From Corallococcus macrosporus DSM 14697 (lineage in GTDB: Bacteria > Myxococcota > Myxococcia > Myxococcales > Myxococcaceae), in the NCBI RefSeq assembly GCF_002305895.1, contig NZ_CP022203.1:2024501-2088500 (forward strand): DNA of 64,000 nt. The letters are read 5' to 3'. Positions 34,333 to 43,002 of the stretch are shown here, piece after piece. Under the pieces are notes generated by a model that was given only the letters and a program-made list of their open reading frames with translations, was not told the origin of the DNA and did not search any database. The position numbers and the translations under genes are program-made. Within the stretch, counting starts at the first letter, position 1. Each line of letters opens with the position of its first letter.

Positions 34333-35318
34333 GGACCCACACCCCGATGCGTTCCAGCCTCCTCTTCCTGCTGCTGGCGCTGAGCGCCTGCCAGCGCAAT
34401 GAATCCCCGCCGCCCGCCAAGGCCCCGGCCGCGGCCGCGCCCGCGCCGTCCACGCCCAAGGCCCCGCCCGCCGCGGTGGCCGTGGACGCGGCGAAGCTGG
34501 AGCGGGGCCGGTACCTGGTGGAGAACGTGCTCGCGTGCGGCTCCTGCCACACGCCGCGTGACTGGTCCCGCTACGGCGGCCCGGCCTCCGGCCCCGCGCT
34601 CTCCGGCGCCTGCTGGGATGACGCGAGCTGGGAGCTGCCGGGCCGCGTCTGCGCGCCCAACATCACGCCGGACCCCGAGCACGGCATCGGCCGGTGGACG
34701 GACGCGGAGCTGCTGCGCGCGCTGCGCGACGGCACCGGCCGCGACGGCAAGACGCTCTTCCCCCTCATGCCCTTCCTCCTCTACCGCGAGCTGTCGGACG
34801 CGGATGCCCACGCCGTGATTGCCTGGCTGCGGCAGGCGCCGGCCAGCCCGCGTGATGGCGGCCGCTCCGCCATCCCGGACGAGGTGTACGCGCAGTACAA
34901 GGACCTGGCCGCGCCGGTGAAGACGGTGGTGCCGGAGCCCGCGGCGGATGACGTCTCCCGCGGCCGTTACCTGGCCACCGTGGCGCAGTGCGCCGCGTGT
35001 CACGCGGGCATGGACGACGCGGGCACCCCCTTCGCCGGCGGACGTCCGCTGCCCACGCCGCACGGCCCGGAGGTCGTCGCCAACCTCACGCCGCATGCGC
35101 GCGGGCTCGGGGCCCTGGACGAAGCGGCCTTCGTCGCCCGCTTCACCGCCTTCAAGGACCTGACGCCCGCGCCCGCGAAGGCCGGTCAGGTGAACAAGCT
35201 CACCATGCCCTGGGTCTTCTTCGCCGGACTGGCGGAGGCGGACCTCCGGGCCCTCTACCGTTACCTGCGCACGGTGCCCGCCATGGCACCCACCGCGCCT
35301 TCCGCGTCTGGCAAATGA
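34329..35318 (+). CDS. Dihaem cytochrome c lipoprotein
   Basis: This 329-aa exported protein has a lipobox LSAC at the end of a short signal peptide, a Pro/Ala-rich tether of about 40 residues, then two cytochrome c domains. Their haem sites are CGSCH and CAACH, each followed by distal Met candidates. The ATG overlaps the upstream TGA, though an internal ATG at 34347 with AGGA about 11 nt upstream is an alternative start. It would sit in the periplasm anchored by lipid and move electrons for the neighbouring redox proteins. Confidence 0.87.
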   Translation: MRTHTPMRSSLLFLLLALSACQRNESPPPAKAPAAAAPAPSTPKAPPAAVAVDAAKLERGRYLVENVLACGSCHTPRDWSRYGGPASGPALSGACWDDASWELPGRVCAPNITPDPEHGIGRWTDAELLRALRDGTGRDGKTLFPLMPFLLYRELSDADAHAVIAWLRQAPASPRDGGRSAIPDEVYAQYKDLAAPVKTVVPEPAADDVSRGRYLATVAQCAACHAGMDDAGTPFAGGRPLPTPHGPEVVANLTPHARGLGALDEAAFVARFTAFKDLTPAPAKAGQVNKLTMPWVFFAGLAEADLRALYRYLRTVPAMAPTAPSASGK

Positions 35319-35423
35319 CCCATTCTGGCGCCACCTGGGAGCGTCCGGTAGACTCCCAGCGCGTCCCCTGAAAGCCCAACGTCCCGCCCCATTCCCCCAT
35401 GGTTGCGCGTGACGCGTGCCCTC

Positions 35424-37307
35424 ATGAAATCTCTCTGCAAGAGACTGCTCCTGTCCCTGGTGGTGTTCTCCGCCGGCTGTGACGTCTTCAACATCGGCGA
35501 TGCCGAAGGGACCCGTGGCCGCGGCGCGAGGGCGTTCGACCCGTATTCGAGCTCCGCCTCCGGCGCCATCGCCCTGTCGCTGCTGTACTACAACGGCTGC
35601 GCCATCCTCCCCACCGGTGAGCCGGTGTCGCCCGGCTCGCTGAACCTGCCGGACTACCCCGCCGCCTGCGAGGCCATGAACATGATGGGCCAGCCGGTGC
35701 CGCCCTCGGCCCGGTTCGAGGTGACGCCAGGCGTCAATTATTTCATCCGCGAGTTCACCGCGGTGGACGCCATCACCGGCGTGCACACCGACTTCAACGA
35801 CCACCACGCGCCGTCCTTCTGGATGCGCAAGCAGTCGCGCTTCAAGGACCTGGACTGGTCGGGCGTGACGGTGGGCCGCGACGAGTGGACCAACGACTAC
35901 GACTCCACCTTCCAGCGCGAGACGTACTACGAGAACGCCGCGTGGATGCGCTCGCTGGACGACACCTTCCTCATCGAGGTGCTCGACGCGGACGGCGCCG
36001 TGCGCACCTCCGTCACCTACAGCCGCCGGGACTTCATGGGTGAGAGCGCCACCACGGGCCGCACGCGCGCGAGCTGGATGGTGGCGGACCTGGCGCGGCC
36101 GCGCTTCCCCGGAGACCCGGAGGTGAGCCTGCTGCCGGACGGCACCGAGCCCACCTACAACACGATGGTGAAGGCGTCCTTCTCCGGCGCCACCGACCCG
36201 TTCAAGACGCTGGCCATGCCGCAGCTCACCGGCGAGGGCCTCATCCGCGTCACCTGGAGCCTGCTGCCCCTGCAGCCCTTCGTCTTCCCCATCGTCTTCA
36301 CCCCCGAGGCGGAGCGCCCGGCCACCTGCTACCGGCTGGACGAGACGGGGCTGGCCACCGACGAGCAGGTGCCCTGCGGCTTCGGCCTGACGCAGGCGGT
36401 GCGCGTCAACCGCCCGGCCAACGGCAGCTTCTTCATGCCCGGTGACTCGGTGGACTTCATGGTGTCGCTGCGCGACGGGGACGGCAACGGCCTGCACCCG
36501 CGCAACCGGATGCCCAGCTACAACGAATACATGGGCGAGTCCTCCAACGGCCTCGCGTACTTCAACGAGCAGATGCTGCTGACCTACCGCGAGGCCAGCT
36601 CCTCGGAGTCCGGCTTCAAGGTGGTGGGACCGCTGCAGGACCTGCAGGTGTCGCGCGGCTCCTACGACCTGCCGTACTTCTCCTTCCCGACCTTCAGCGA
36701 GCCGCACTTCTACCTGCCGCCCGGCTCCAACCTGCTCGCGGGCGGCGGTGACGCCCAGCCGCCCACGCACTACTCGGTGCAACTGCCGCCGAACGCGAAG
36801 TCCGGCACCTACGCCATCATCCTCAAGGGGCACCGCAGCTACATGGGCGAGCGCCTCAACCGGCTGGACCCCTTCTTCTTCCAGGTGGGCCAGGCCCAGC
36901 CCACCACGTACCCGGGCCGCGTGGGCAACTGCCAGGTGTGCCACAACGGGGTGAACTCGCTCTCCAACGTGCACCACGGCATGTCCGTGGACCACGTGGA
37001 GGCGTGCAAGACGTGCCACATCGAGGAGGGCTACGGCTACCTGCCGGACGTCATCCACCGCATCCACAACAGCTCGCGCAAGTACAACCAGAACAAGGGT
37101 GACTGCACCATGTGTCACCTGACGCGGGAGAGCACGCTGTGGCCCAGCCTGATGAGCTGCAACGGCTGCCACGTGTCGTCGCACGGCACGGAGTACTTCG
37201 ACCTCCGCTTCGAGCCCATGCAGAACACGCCCAACGGGTACGGCAACTGCGCCGAGTCGTGCCACGTCACCACGCCGCCGGCCGAGCACATCCTCCCGCC
37301 CCGCTGA
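35424..37307 (+). CDS. Five-haem cytochrome c lipoprotein (OmcA/MtrC-like haem domain)
   Basis: This 627-aa lipoprotein has the signal MKSLCKRLLLSLVVFSAGC. About 470 residues without haem motifs follow, beta-rich and probably of the kind that presents surface multihaem cytochromes. A compact C-terminal haem cluster follows, with CQVCH at 503, CKTCH at 528, CTMCH at 561, CNGCH at 579 and an unusual CAESCH at 609. ATG 35424 is chosen for the typical lipoprotein signal; TTG 35403 is open further upstream. Lipid anchoring plus multihaem content suggests electron transfer at the outer membrane. It lies 105 bp after the dihaem gene. Confidence 0.83.
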   Translation: MKSLCKRLLLSLVVFSAGCDVFNIGDAEGTRGRGARAFDPYSSSASGAIALSLLYYNGCAILPTGEPVSPGSLNLPDYPAACEAMNMMGQPVPPSARFEVTPGVNYFIREFTAVDAITGVHTDFNDHHAPSFWMRKQSRFKDLDWSGVTVGRDEWTNDYDSTFQRETYYENAAWMRSLDDTFLIEVLDADGAVRTSVTYSRRDFMGESATTGRTRASWMVADLARPRFPGDPEVSLLPDGTEPTYNTMVKASFSGATDPFKTLAMPQLTGEGLIRVTWSLLPLQPFVFPIVFTPEAERPATCYRLDETGLATDEQVPCGFGLTQAVRVNRPANGSFFMPGDSVDFMVSLRDGDGNGLHPRNRMPSYNEYMGESSNGLAYFNEQMLLTYREASSSESGFKVVGPLQDLQVSRGSYDLPYFSFPTFSEPHFYLPPGSNLLAGGGDAQPPTHYSVQLPPNAKSGTYAIILKGHRSYMGERLNRLDPFFFQVGQAQPTTYPGRVGNCQVCHNGVNSLSNVHHGMSVDHVEACKTCHIEEGYGYLPDVIHRIHNSSRKYNQNKGDCTMCHLTRESTLWPSLMSCNGCHVSSHGTEYFDLRFEPMQNTPNGYGNCAESCHVTTPPAEHILPPR

Positions 37308-37324
37308 GCCCTCAGAGGAACGCC

Positions 37325-38422
37325 ATGCAGGTTCGCTCCCTCCTTGCTTCCACGCTGTCCGCCGCCGTGCTCTCCGCGTGCGGCGGCAGCAGCGCGCCGC
37401 CTCCGCCCGTGTTGGACGCGGACGCGCCCTTCACCGACCTGCCCGCGCGGCGGGTGCCCGTCTCCGGCGTCATCTTCGACCCGGAGGCGATGTTCTATTC
37501 CTTCGTGATGTGGCCGCCCGACCCGAACGACCCGGAGGCGGGGCCGCCGCTGCCCGCGTTGCTGTACGGCATGCCCACGGTGATGCGCGCCTCCGCGTGG
37601 GGCGCGCAGGTCAGCATGGTGGGGCCCACCGGCGAGGTGGTCGACACCAGCGGGCCCGCCATGCCGCCCTGGGGCAACTTCCAGACGGAGGGAATCCCCG
37701 CCGACCCGACGGTGCCGTACCTCATGCGCGCCGAGCCCGCGCCCGGGATGTCGGTGGGCGGCAACGACATGTTCCCGGTGGAGGAGGGCTACGCGCCCAT
37801 CCCCGAGGTGCCGTACCACGCCACCACCACCCTGCGGCCCATCGCGGCCACCGGGACGCAGTGCCTCATCCAGTCGCCGGCCATCGTGGGCGAGGCGGGC
37901 GCGCTCGGCGCGCTGGCGCAGGTGATTTCCGAGGAGACGGGGACGTCCGTCTCCCCGGCCAGCCTGGCGGACGCCGCGTCGGGCCGCTCGGTGGCGCTGC
38001 TGTGGGTGTACTCGCCCAGCCCGGTGCTGGACGCGTTCCTGTTCCCCAGCGGTGACATCGCGGCGGAGACGACGGCGGGCGCGCTGTACGCCATTGACTG
38101 GGCGCCGCCGGGCTCGTTCCCGGGGCAGACGGAGATGGGCTACTTCGCCATCCCCAACGGCATGAGCAGCCTGGGCTACTACGCGGTGGTGGTGCCGCCG
38201 GGCGCCGCGAGCGCGCTGACGGTGAGCTTCGTGGACACCCTGGAGGACGCGGAGCAAGGCCGCCCCTGGGAGGTGCCTCCCTTCTTCGTCCAGGGCCTGC
38301 CGCCGGGCGTGTCCTTCACGCGCCTGTTCGCCATGGCGCCCATGCCGCCCATGGAGGAGAACCCCTACGAGGAGCCCGCGCCGCCGCCGGACTTCGGCTT
38401 CCTCTGCTACCCGGAGGGGTGA
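37325..38422 (+). CDS. Hypothetical lipoprotein of the cytochrome operon
   Basis: This 365-aa lipoprotein has a lipobox near residue 19 (LSAC) followed by GGSS. ATG at 37325 has AGAGGA just upstream and lies 17 bp after the pentahaem stop, so it belongs to the same operon. The mature part is rich in Pro, Gly and Ala with several beta-type segments and few cysteines. There are no haem, metal or enzyme motifs. It may be a structural partner of the surface cytochrome. No family recognised. Confidence 0.75.
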   Translation: MQVRSLLASTLSAAVLSACGGSSAPPPPVLDADAPFTDLPARRVPVSGVIFDPEAMFYSFVMWPPDPNDPEAGPPLPALLYGMPTVMRASAWGAQVSMVGPTGEVVDTSGPAMPPWGNFQTEGIPADPTVPYLMRAEPAPGMSVGGNDMFPVEEGYAPIPEVPYHATTTLRPIAATGTQCLIQSPAIVGEAGALGALAQVISEETGTSVSPASLADAASGRSVALLWVYSPSPVLDAFLFPSGDIAAETTAGALYAIDWAPPGSFPGQTEMGYFAIPNGMSSLGYYAVVVPPGAASALTVSFVDTLEDAEQGRPWEVPPFFVQGLPPGVSFTRLFAMAPMPPMEENPYEEPAPPPDFGFLCYPEG

Positions 38423-38444
38423 TGCACCCGGGCGCCCACGGCGC

Positions 38445-39806
38445 CTACCGCGAGGGCTCCACCGCGAGCCCCCGGAAGCGCACCGTGGGCTGCCCGAAGG
38501 ACACCGGAAGCGGGCCGTGGTCCAGCTTCCGGCAGCCGCGCGTGGCGAAGAGGTTCTTCGCGTCCGCGCCCACCGCGTCGATGGCCGCCAGGGCCTCGAG
38601 CCCGTTGCCCCGGAGGATGCCGGGGCCCACGCGGCGCCCGGGCCGGCCGTCGCGAATCTCCCGCGCCTCCACGATGTAGAAGCTGAAGTCGCCCGACAGC
38701 AGGTCCATCTGCCGGGGGGTGAGGTGCTGCACCAGCAGCCCGTGCGGGAGGTCCGCCATCAGCGCCTCCAAATGCCCCTGGTGCGCGTCCACGCGGGTGT
38801 GCGCCATGCGCGGCAGGGGCGGGTGCCGGTAGCTGACGCGCCGCCCGTGTCCGTTGGGCGCGCGGCCCAGCGCGGTGGCGCTGCGGGCATCCAGGAGCGG
38901 CGCGTCCACCCGGCCCTCCCGGAGGAGCGTCACCGGCAGGGCGGCGTGGCCTTCGTCATCCCACGCGAAGCCGAGCGCGCCGTGGCCGTCCGTCGGGTCG
39001 TCGGAGACGGTGAGGTGCGCACCAGCCACCTGCTGCCCCAGCCGCCGCGCGAGGTAGGAGCCTCCGCGCGCCACCACGTCTCCCTCCAGCGGATGGCCGC
39101 ACACCTCGTGGAAGAAGCAGCCGGAGGCGGCGCCCGGTGGGAAGACGACGGGCAGCACGCCGCGAGGGCAGGGGACCCTGGGCGTCGTGTCCCGCAGCTC
39201 CCGCGCCAGGCCTTCCACCAGGGCTTCCAGCGAGGGCAGGGCGGCGCGGGCGCCAGCACCGTCCGGCCAGGCGGCGCAGCGCCAGAGCTCGGCGATGCCC
39301 GCGCCGCTGTCATGGAAGGCCTTCACCTCGAGCAGGGCGTGGCGCTGCGTGTCTTCGCGCAGGTGGGCGTCGCTGGCGGACAGCGTGTGGCGCTCCACCT
39401 GGCGCAGCAGCACGTCCAGGTGCAGGGCGCCCGCGGCTCGCGCCGCCTCCGCCAGCCGGTGGACGAGCGCCAGCGTGGCCTCCGTGTCGCCGCCCAGGCG
39501 GGGCTCGGCGTCGAGCAGGGGCCGGGCCCGGTGCTCCAGCTCGCCTGGGAACAGGCCCTTCTTCGCGTGCGTGCCGCCCACCTGGGCCCACTGCCAGGCG
39601 GTGCCCTCCGGCGTGGCGTGGCCCCGGGACCAGCCCCGGTCGAGCATGGGCGCGACGACGCGGGCGCCGGCGCGCTGGTGGAGGACCTCGGTGACTTCGC
39701 GCCGCTCCACGAACCAATCCACGCGTGTGTCCTCCGGCCGCGCACCGCAGCGGGCTGCGCGTGGCTCCAGGTGACGCCGCGACGGCGGGCGCCGGGCGTG
39801 GAGCAT
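38445..39806 (-). CDS. tldD: TldD-family zinc metalloprotease
   Basis: This 453-aa protein carries the TldD active-site motif HEVCGH at 233-238 (HExxxH) and the downstream family block with GHGRR and GILRGNGLEA. The N-terminal domain is divergent from enterobacterial TldD. ATG at 39806 is chosen over an upstream GTG at 39833, although neither has a convincing ribosome site. TldD acts with the non-catalytic TldE as a heterodimeric protease that degrades unfolded small peptides and removes leaders from some RiPPs such as microcin B17. Its probable partner is divergently encoded 108 bp away. The 3' end faces the cytochrome operon. Confidence 0.85.
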   Translation of the reverse strand: MLHARRPPSRRHLEPRAARCGARPEDTRVDWFVERREVTEVLHQRAGARVVAPMLDRGWSRGHATPEGTAWQWAQVGGTHAKKGLFPGELEHRARPLLDAEPRLGGDTEATLALVHRLAEAARAAGALHLDVLLRQVERHTLSASDAHLREDTQRHALLEVKAFHDSGAGIAELWRCAAWPDGAGARAALPSLEALVEGLARELRDTTPRVPCPRGVLPVVFPPGAASGCFFHEVCGHPLEGDVVARGGSYLARRLGQQVAGAHLTVSDDPTDGHGALGFAWDDEGHAALPVTLLREGRVDAPLLDARSATALGRAPNGHGRRVSYRHPPLPRMAHTRVDAHQGHLEALMADLPHGLLVQHLTPRQMDLLSGDFSFYIVEAREIRDGRPGRRVGPGILRGNGLEALAAIDAVGADAKNLFATRGCRKLDHGPLPVSFGQPTVRFRGLAVEPSR

Positions 39807-39914
39807 ATGCCAGCCCGTGAAGCGGCCCCACACACGCGCGGAGTGCCGCCACGCGAGGACGGAAGCCCGCTATCCTCATGGCCGGGCCTGGCGCATGCCG
39901 GGCGGAGGCAGCGG

Positions 39915-41285
39915 ATGCAGGGCGGTTCCGAGGAGGACAGCGGCGTGGCGTCATGCGCGGGCCTTGGGCTGCGCGCGCTGCTGACCTCCGCCACCGAGGC
40001 GCTGGCGTCCTTCTCCCGCCGCCACGCGCCGTCACACGCCGAGCTGTTCCTCGCCGCGGAGCGCAAGCTGTCGCTCGAATACGACGCGGGGACGGGCCGC
40101 TCCACCCTCAACCAGGGCGAGTCGTTGGACGCCACGGCGAGGGTGGCCTGGGACGCGCGGCAGGGCCTGTGGACCGCGCCCGTCGGAGACGCGAGCGCGC
40201 TGCCCCTGCTGCTGGAGCGCGCGGAGCAGGTCGCCGCCCCGGGGCGCGCGGGCCCCCTGCCTGGCCTGCCCGCCATGTCACCCGCGGCGCCCGCGAGCCC
40301 TCCCGCGCTGCAGCCGGACCGCGCGGCGCGCTGGATGAAGCGCTTCATCCAGACGGCCGTGCCGCCGGGGAGCGTGGTGCAGGCCGCCGTGCTGTCCCAG
40401 TCCGCGGCCTGGCGTGCGCTGGTTCGTGAGCACGGCGTTCAGCGTGTCCGCACGGAGTGGCGGGAGACGCTCTTCGTGCGCTGCGAGACGCCGCGCGGCG
40501 CCCTGGTGGACGCGGTGGCGCTGCCCCCGGACGCGAACGAGGACGCCTTCGCGCCGCTGCGCCAACGGCTCGCGGACGCGGTGGACGCGCTCACGGGGCC
40601 GGCTCACCGGGTGGACCGGAGCCTGCCCCTGGTGCTGCGGCCCGCGGTGGCCGCGCCGCTGGCGGCGGGGCTCCTCTGGCTGCTGCGGGGCGACGTGGCC
40701 GCCGCCACGCCCGCGCTGGCGCGAGCCGTGGGCCGCAAGCTGTTCCCCTCGGCCTTGAGCGTGGTGGATGACCCGCACCACCCGGCGGGCCCGCGGCGCG
40801 TGCCCCTGGATGACGAAGGGTTGCCCACCGAAGCGCTGACGTTGGTGGACGCGGGCGTGCTGCGGGCCTTCCTTCACGCCGCCGACACCGCGACGCGGCT
40901 GGGCGCGCCGCCCAACGGACGCGGCTTCCGGCCCGCGTTGGCGCCCCCCGCGCCCGAAGCCGTGAACCCCTGGGTCGTGCCCGGCGCGGCGCCCGCGCTT
41001 CCCGCTCACTACACGGAGCTGGTCGCCCGCGTGGAGACCTTCACCACCATGCCGCGTCCAGGCACCGTCACCGTGGTGGCGGGCGGCTGGGAGGTGCGTG
41101 ACGGCCACCGCGTGCGCCGGGTGGCGCCGGTGGAGCTGGAGCTCCCCGTGCTGGAGACCTTCCGCGCGCTCCGTGGCGTGGGGAACGATTTGACCTTCTT
41201 CCCCACCGCCGAGGGGTGTGGCACGCCCACGCTCGTCTTTCCGCCCCTGCTGGCGGATGCCCCGGGAGGGCACGCGGCCAGGTGA
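39915..41285 (+). CDS. tldE: TldE/PmbA-like partner of TldD
   Basis: This 456-aa protein lacks HExxxH, as expected for TldE, and retains the C-terminal PmbA/TldE block: GGLLWLLRGD-like helix, a VVDDPHHPAGPRRVPLDDEG strand region, PPNGRG and FTTMPRPGTVTVVAGG. ATG at 39915 has GGAGG 6 nt upstream. An open extension upstream is antisense to TldD and rejected. TldE forms the heterodimer tunnel that feeds peptides to TldD. Divergent placement rather than one operon is noteworthy. Confidence 0.82.
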   Translation: MQGGSEEDSGVASCAGLGLRALLTSATEALASFSRRHAPSHAELFLAAERKLSLEYDAGTGRSTLNQGESLDATARVAWDARQGLWTAPVGDASALPLLLERAEQVAAPGRAGPLPGLPAMSPAAPASPPALQPDRAARWMKRFIQTAVPPGSVVQAAVLSQSAAWRALVREHGVQRVRTEWRETLFVRCETPRGALVDAVALPPDANEDAFAPLRQRLADAVDALTGPAHRVDRSLPLVLRPAVAAPLAAGLLWLLRGDVAAATPALARAVGRKLFPSALSVVDDPHHPAGPRRVPLDDEGLPTEALTLVDAGVLRAFLHAADTATRLGAPPNGRGFRPALAPPAPEAVNPWVVPGAAPALPAHYTELVARVETFTTMPRPGTVTVVAGGWEVRDGHRVRRVAPVELELPVLETFRALRGVGNDLTFFPTAEGCGTPTLVFPPLLADAPGGHAAR

Positions 41286-41430
41286 CGCCCGCGCTCCTCG
41301 GGGCGGGGCCGTGCCAGGAGGGCGACGGATGGCCGCCTGCCTTGCGAGCGGGACGGGCACTCACGCCAGATCCGGTGCATGCTGCGCGCACGACGCTGGC
41401 CCAGGGAGGCGGCGTCACGGGAGGACGCGG

Positions 41431-42075
41431 ATGTCGGGTCAGTCGCTGGCGGCGAAGATGCTGGAAGGGGCGCGGGAGTGGGCGAAGCGGCTGCCGAACG
41501 CGCTCTCCAACGACATGGCGGTGGACGTGAGCCGCAGGCGGGTGCGCCTGTCGCATGCGCGCGTGGAGACCGTGGTGCGCCAGCTGCTGACCCGCTTGAA
41601 GCACTTCGAGCTGCGGGAGTGGTCCGCGCGCGAGGACGTCTATGACGTCCGCTTCTCCGTCCGCGGCTGGCGCCTGCGCGTGGAGACCACCCCCGAGCGC
41701 GTGGAACTCGCCGCCGGGCGCTACCGTCTGTGGCTGAGGACGCCGGGCGTGGTGGCGCTGGAGGAGTCCCAGACGGCCTCGTCGCTGGTGATGGGCGTGC
41801 TGCGCGCGGGCGCCGGGAGGGCCGCGATGCGCGCCCTGGCGGAGCGGATGCTCCCTCCCGGCATTCGCTGGGACGGCCAGGTGTTGCAGGTGGAGGGGCC
41901 GCTGCCGGAGGAGGGCGTGCTGCCCGCCAGGCTCTTCGACACCGCCGCCCTGGCCATGACCGCCGAGCATCAGGCCGAGGGCCTGTGGCTCTCCGCCGAG
42001 GCCTGGCCTGGGCTCATGGACCTGCTCCAGGTGGTGTTCGGCACGGAACTTCCGCGCACCCCGCCCGGCGTTTAG
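41431..42075 (+). CDS. Hypothetical protein, 214 aa
   Basis: ATG at 41431 is preceded by GGGAGGA at a normal distance. The soluble protein is rich in Arg, Leu and Val with strand-helix alternation. It begins with a basic amphipathic helix ([16 protein letters not shown]) and lacks signal peptide, membrane helix or metal motif. It follows TldE on the same strand after 145 bp. I do not recognise a family. Confidence 0.7.
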   Translation: MSGQSLAAKMLEGAREWAKRLPNALSNDMAVDVSRRRVRLSHARVETVVRQLLTRLKHFELREWSAREDVYDVRFSVRGWRLRVETTPERVELAAGRYRLWLRTPGVVALEESQTASSLVMGVLRAGAGRAAMRALAERMLPPGIRWDGQVLQVEGPLPEEGVLPARLFDTAALAMTAEHQAEGLWLSAEAWPGLMDLLQVVFGTELPRTPPGV

Positions 42076-42409
42076 TCTGGCGGTCCGGAAGGCCAGGCCC
42101 TGGGCCGCTCCGCGCTCCGGGAGGGAAGCGGGGCCGGTGGCGTCCACGAAATCGCCCTCCGGGACGCTCCCCAGGGCCCTCGGCGGTCCCAATATTGATG
42201 GGGCGCCAGACGATTTCCAGGGCGCGGAGGTGGGAGTCAAGGGGCTGGAATTCTTCGGTTATACGCCACGTTTCCTTCACGCGGCGAACAGCCGGTGGAG
42301 ATTCGGGACCTTCCACATTCGACATTGGTCTCTCGACAGGCTAGAGGCTGCCTGTCTCGCGTTTGGGACGGGCTGTGGCCTCGCGCCGCACGCAGAAAGA
42401 AGAAGAAAC
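42076..42409 (+). promoter_or_regulatory. Gene-free leader region before the cold-shock gene, with a hairpin
   Basis: This 334-bp stretch has no credible gene. Its AT content rises toward the cspA-like start (AAAGAAGAAGAAAC). A perfect 7-bp stem gacaggc/gcctgtc with an 8-nt loop sits at 42335-42356, 54 bp upstream of the ATG. A long structured 5' untranslated region is typical of cold-shock genes, where it controls translation with temperature. That role is inferred here. Confidence 0.45.
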
Positions 42410-42616
42410 ATGGCAACTGGTACCGTGAAATGGTTCAACGACGCGAAGGGCTTTGGATTCATCGCCCAGGATGACGGTGGGGCCGACGTGTTCTGCCACC
42501 ACACCGCCATCCAGTCGGACGGTTTCCGTACCCTGGCCGAGGGCCAGAAGGTGGAGTTCGAGACCCGGAAGGGCCCCAAGGGCCTCCAGGCCGAGAACGT
42601 CCGCGTGGTCGGCTGA
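42410..42616 (+). CDS. Cold-shock domain protein (CspA family)
   Basis: This 68-aa single cold-shock domain has RNP1 KGFGFI and RNP2-like DVFCHH, plus the opening GTVKWFN. It binds single-stranded RNA or DNA and melts secondary structure. The second RNP motif has Cys where VFVHF is usual. It is followed by a clear intrinsic terminator 22 bp later, so it is monocistronic. Confidence 0.96.
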   Translation: MATGTVKWFNDAKGFGFIAQDDGGADVFCHHTAIQSDGFRTLAEGQKVEFETRKGPKGLQAENVRVVG

Positions 42617-42637
42617 GAGCTCAGGCTCAGCACCATC

Positions 42638-42675
42638 AGCCCGGTCTCCTCACTGTGAGGCCGGGCTTTTGTTTT
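42638..42675 (+). terminator. Intrinsic terminator of the cold-shock gene
   Basis: The stem agcccgg/ccgggct encloses a second stem cctcac/gtgagg, and TTTGTTTT follows. This is the most canonical terminator in the window. The next gene begins 17 bp later with its own ribosome site. Confidence 0.9.
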
Positions 42676-42691
42676 CAGCGAGGGAGGCTCA

Positions 42692-42874
42692 ATGCAAGGA
42701 AGATCCACGAAGCGCCAGAAGGAGCAGGCGCGCAAGCAGCACCAGCAGGAGAAGAACGCGAAGCGCGAGGAGCGCAAGAAGGTCAAGTCAGAGCGCGGGC
42801 CGCGTCAGCCGGGCGAGGTCGACCCCGATATCGCGGACATCATCCCGGGTCCCCAGCCGCCGCTGGAGATTTGA
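42692..42874 (+). CDS. Small very basic protein, 60 aa
   Basis: ATG at 42692 has AGGGAGG upstream. The first 35 residues are dominated by Lys, Arg, Gln and Glu (RQKEQARKQHQQEKNAKREER) and should form a charged helix. The tail DPDIADIIPGPQPPLEI is acidic to neutral. It may bind nucleic acid or ribosomes, by composition only. It lies just past the cold-shock terminator on the same strand. Confidence 0.75.
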   Translation: MQGRSTKRQKEQARKQHQQEKNAKREERKKVKSERGPRQPGEVDPDIADIIPGPQPPLEI

Positions 42875-43002
42875 GTCCAGTATCGTGCCGCCTGGGCTCG
42901 CCACGCTGTCGGTGGTGCCCAGGGCAACCTTCCGGGACGGCGCTGACGCCCCCGGGAGGACGCAGTATCCACTTCCCCTGACGTCACGCAGCAAAGCGGC
43001 CC

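Noticed and set aside
34095-37289. Very long open frame on the minus strand opposite the oxygenase and cytochrome genes
   Set aside because: It runs antisense to genes with clear haem and Rieske motifs, is rich in Arg, Val, His and Gln, and has no recognisable domain; such frames are common in high-GC DNA.
38517-39914. N-terminal extension of the TldE-like gene
   Set aside because: The frame is open but lies antisense to TldD; a good ribosome site and the family start point to 39915.
42137-42409. N-terminal extension of the cold-shock protein
   Set aside because: Cold-shock proteins begin at MATGTVKWF; the upstream sequence has no protein-like character.
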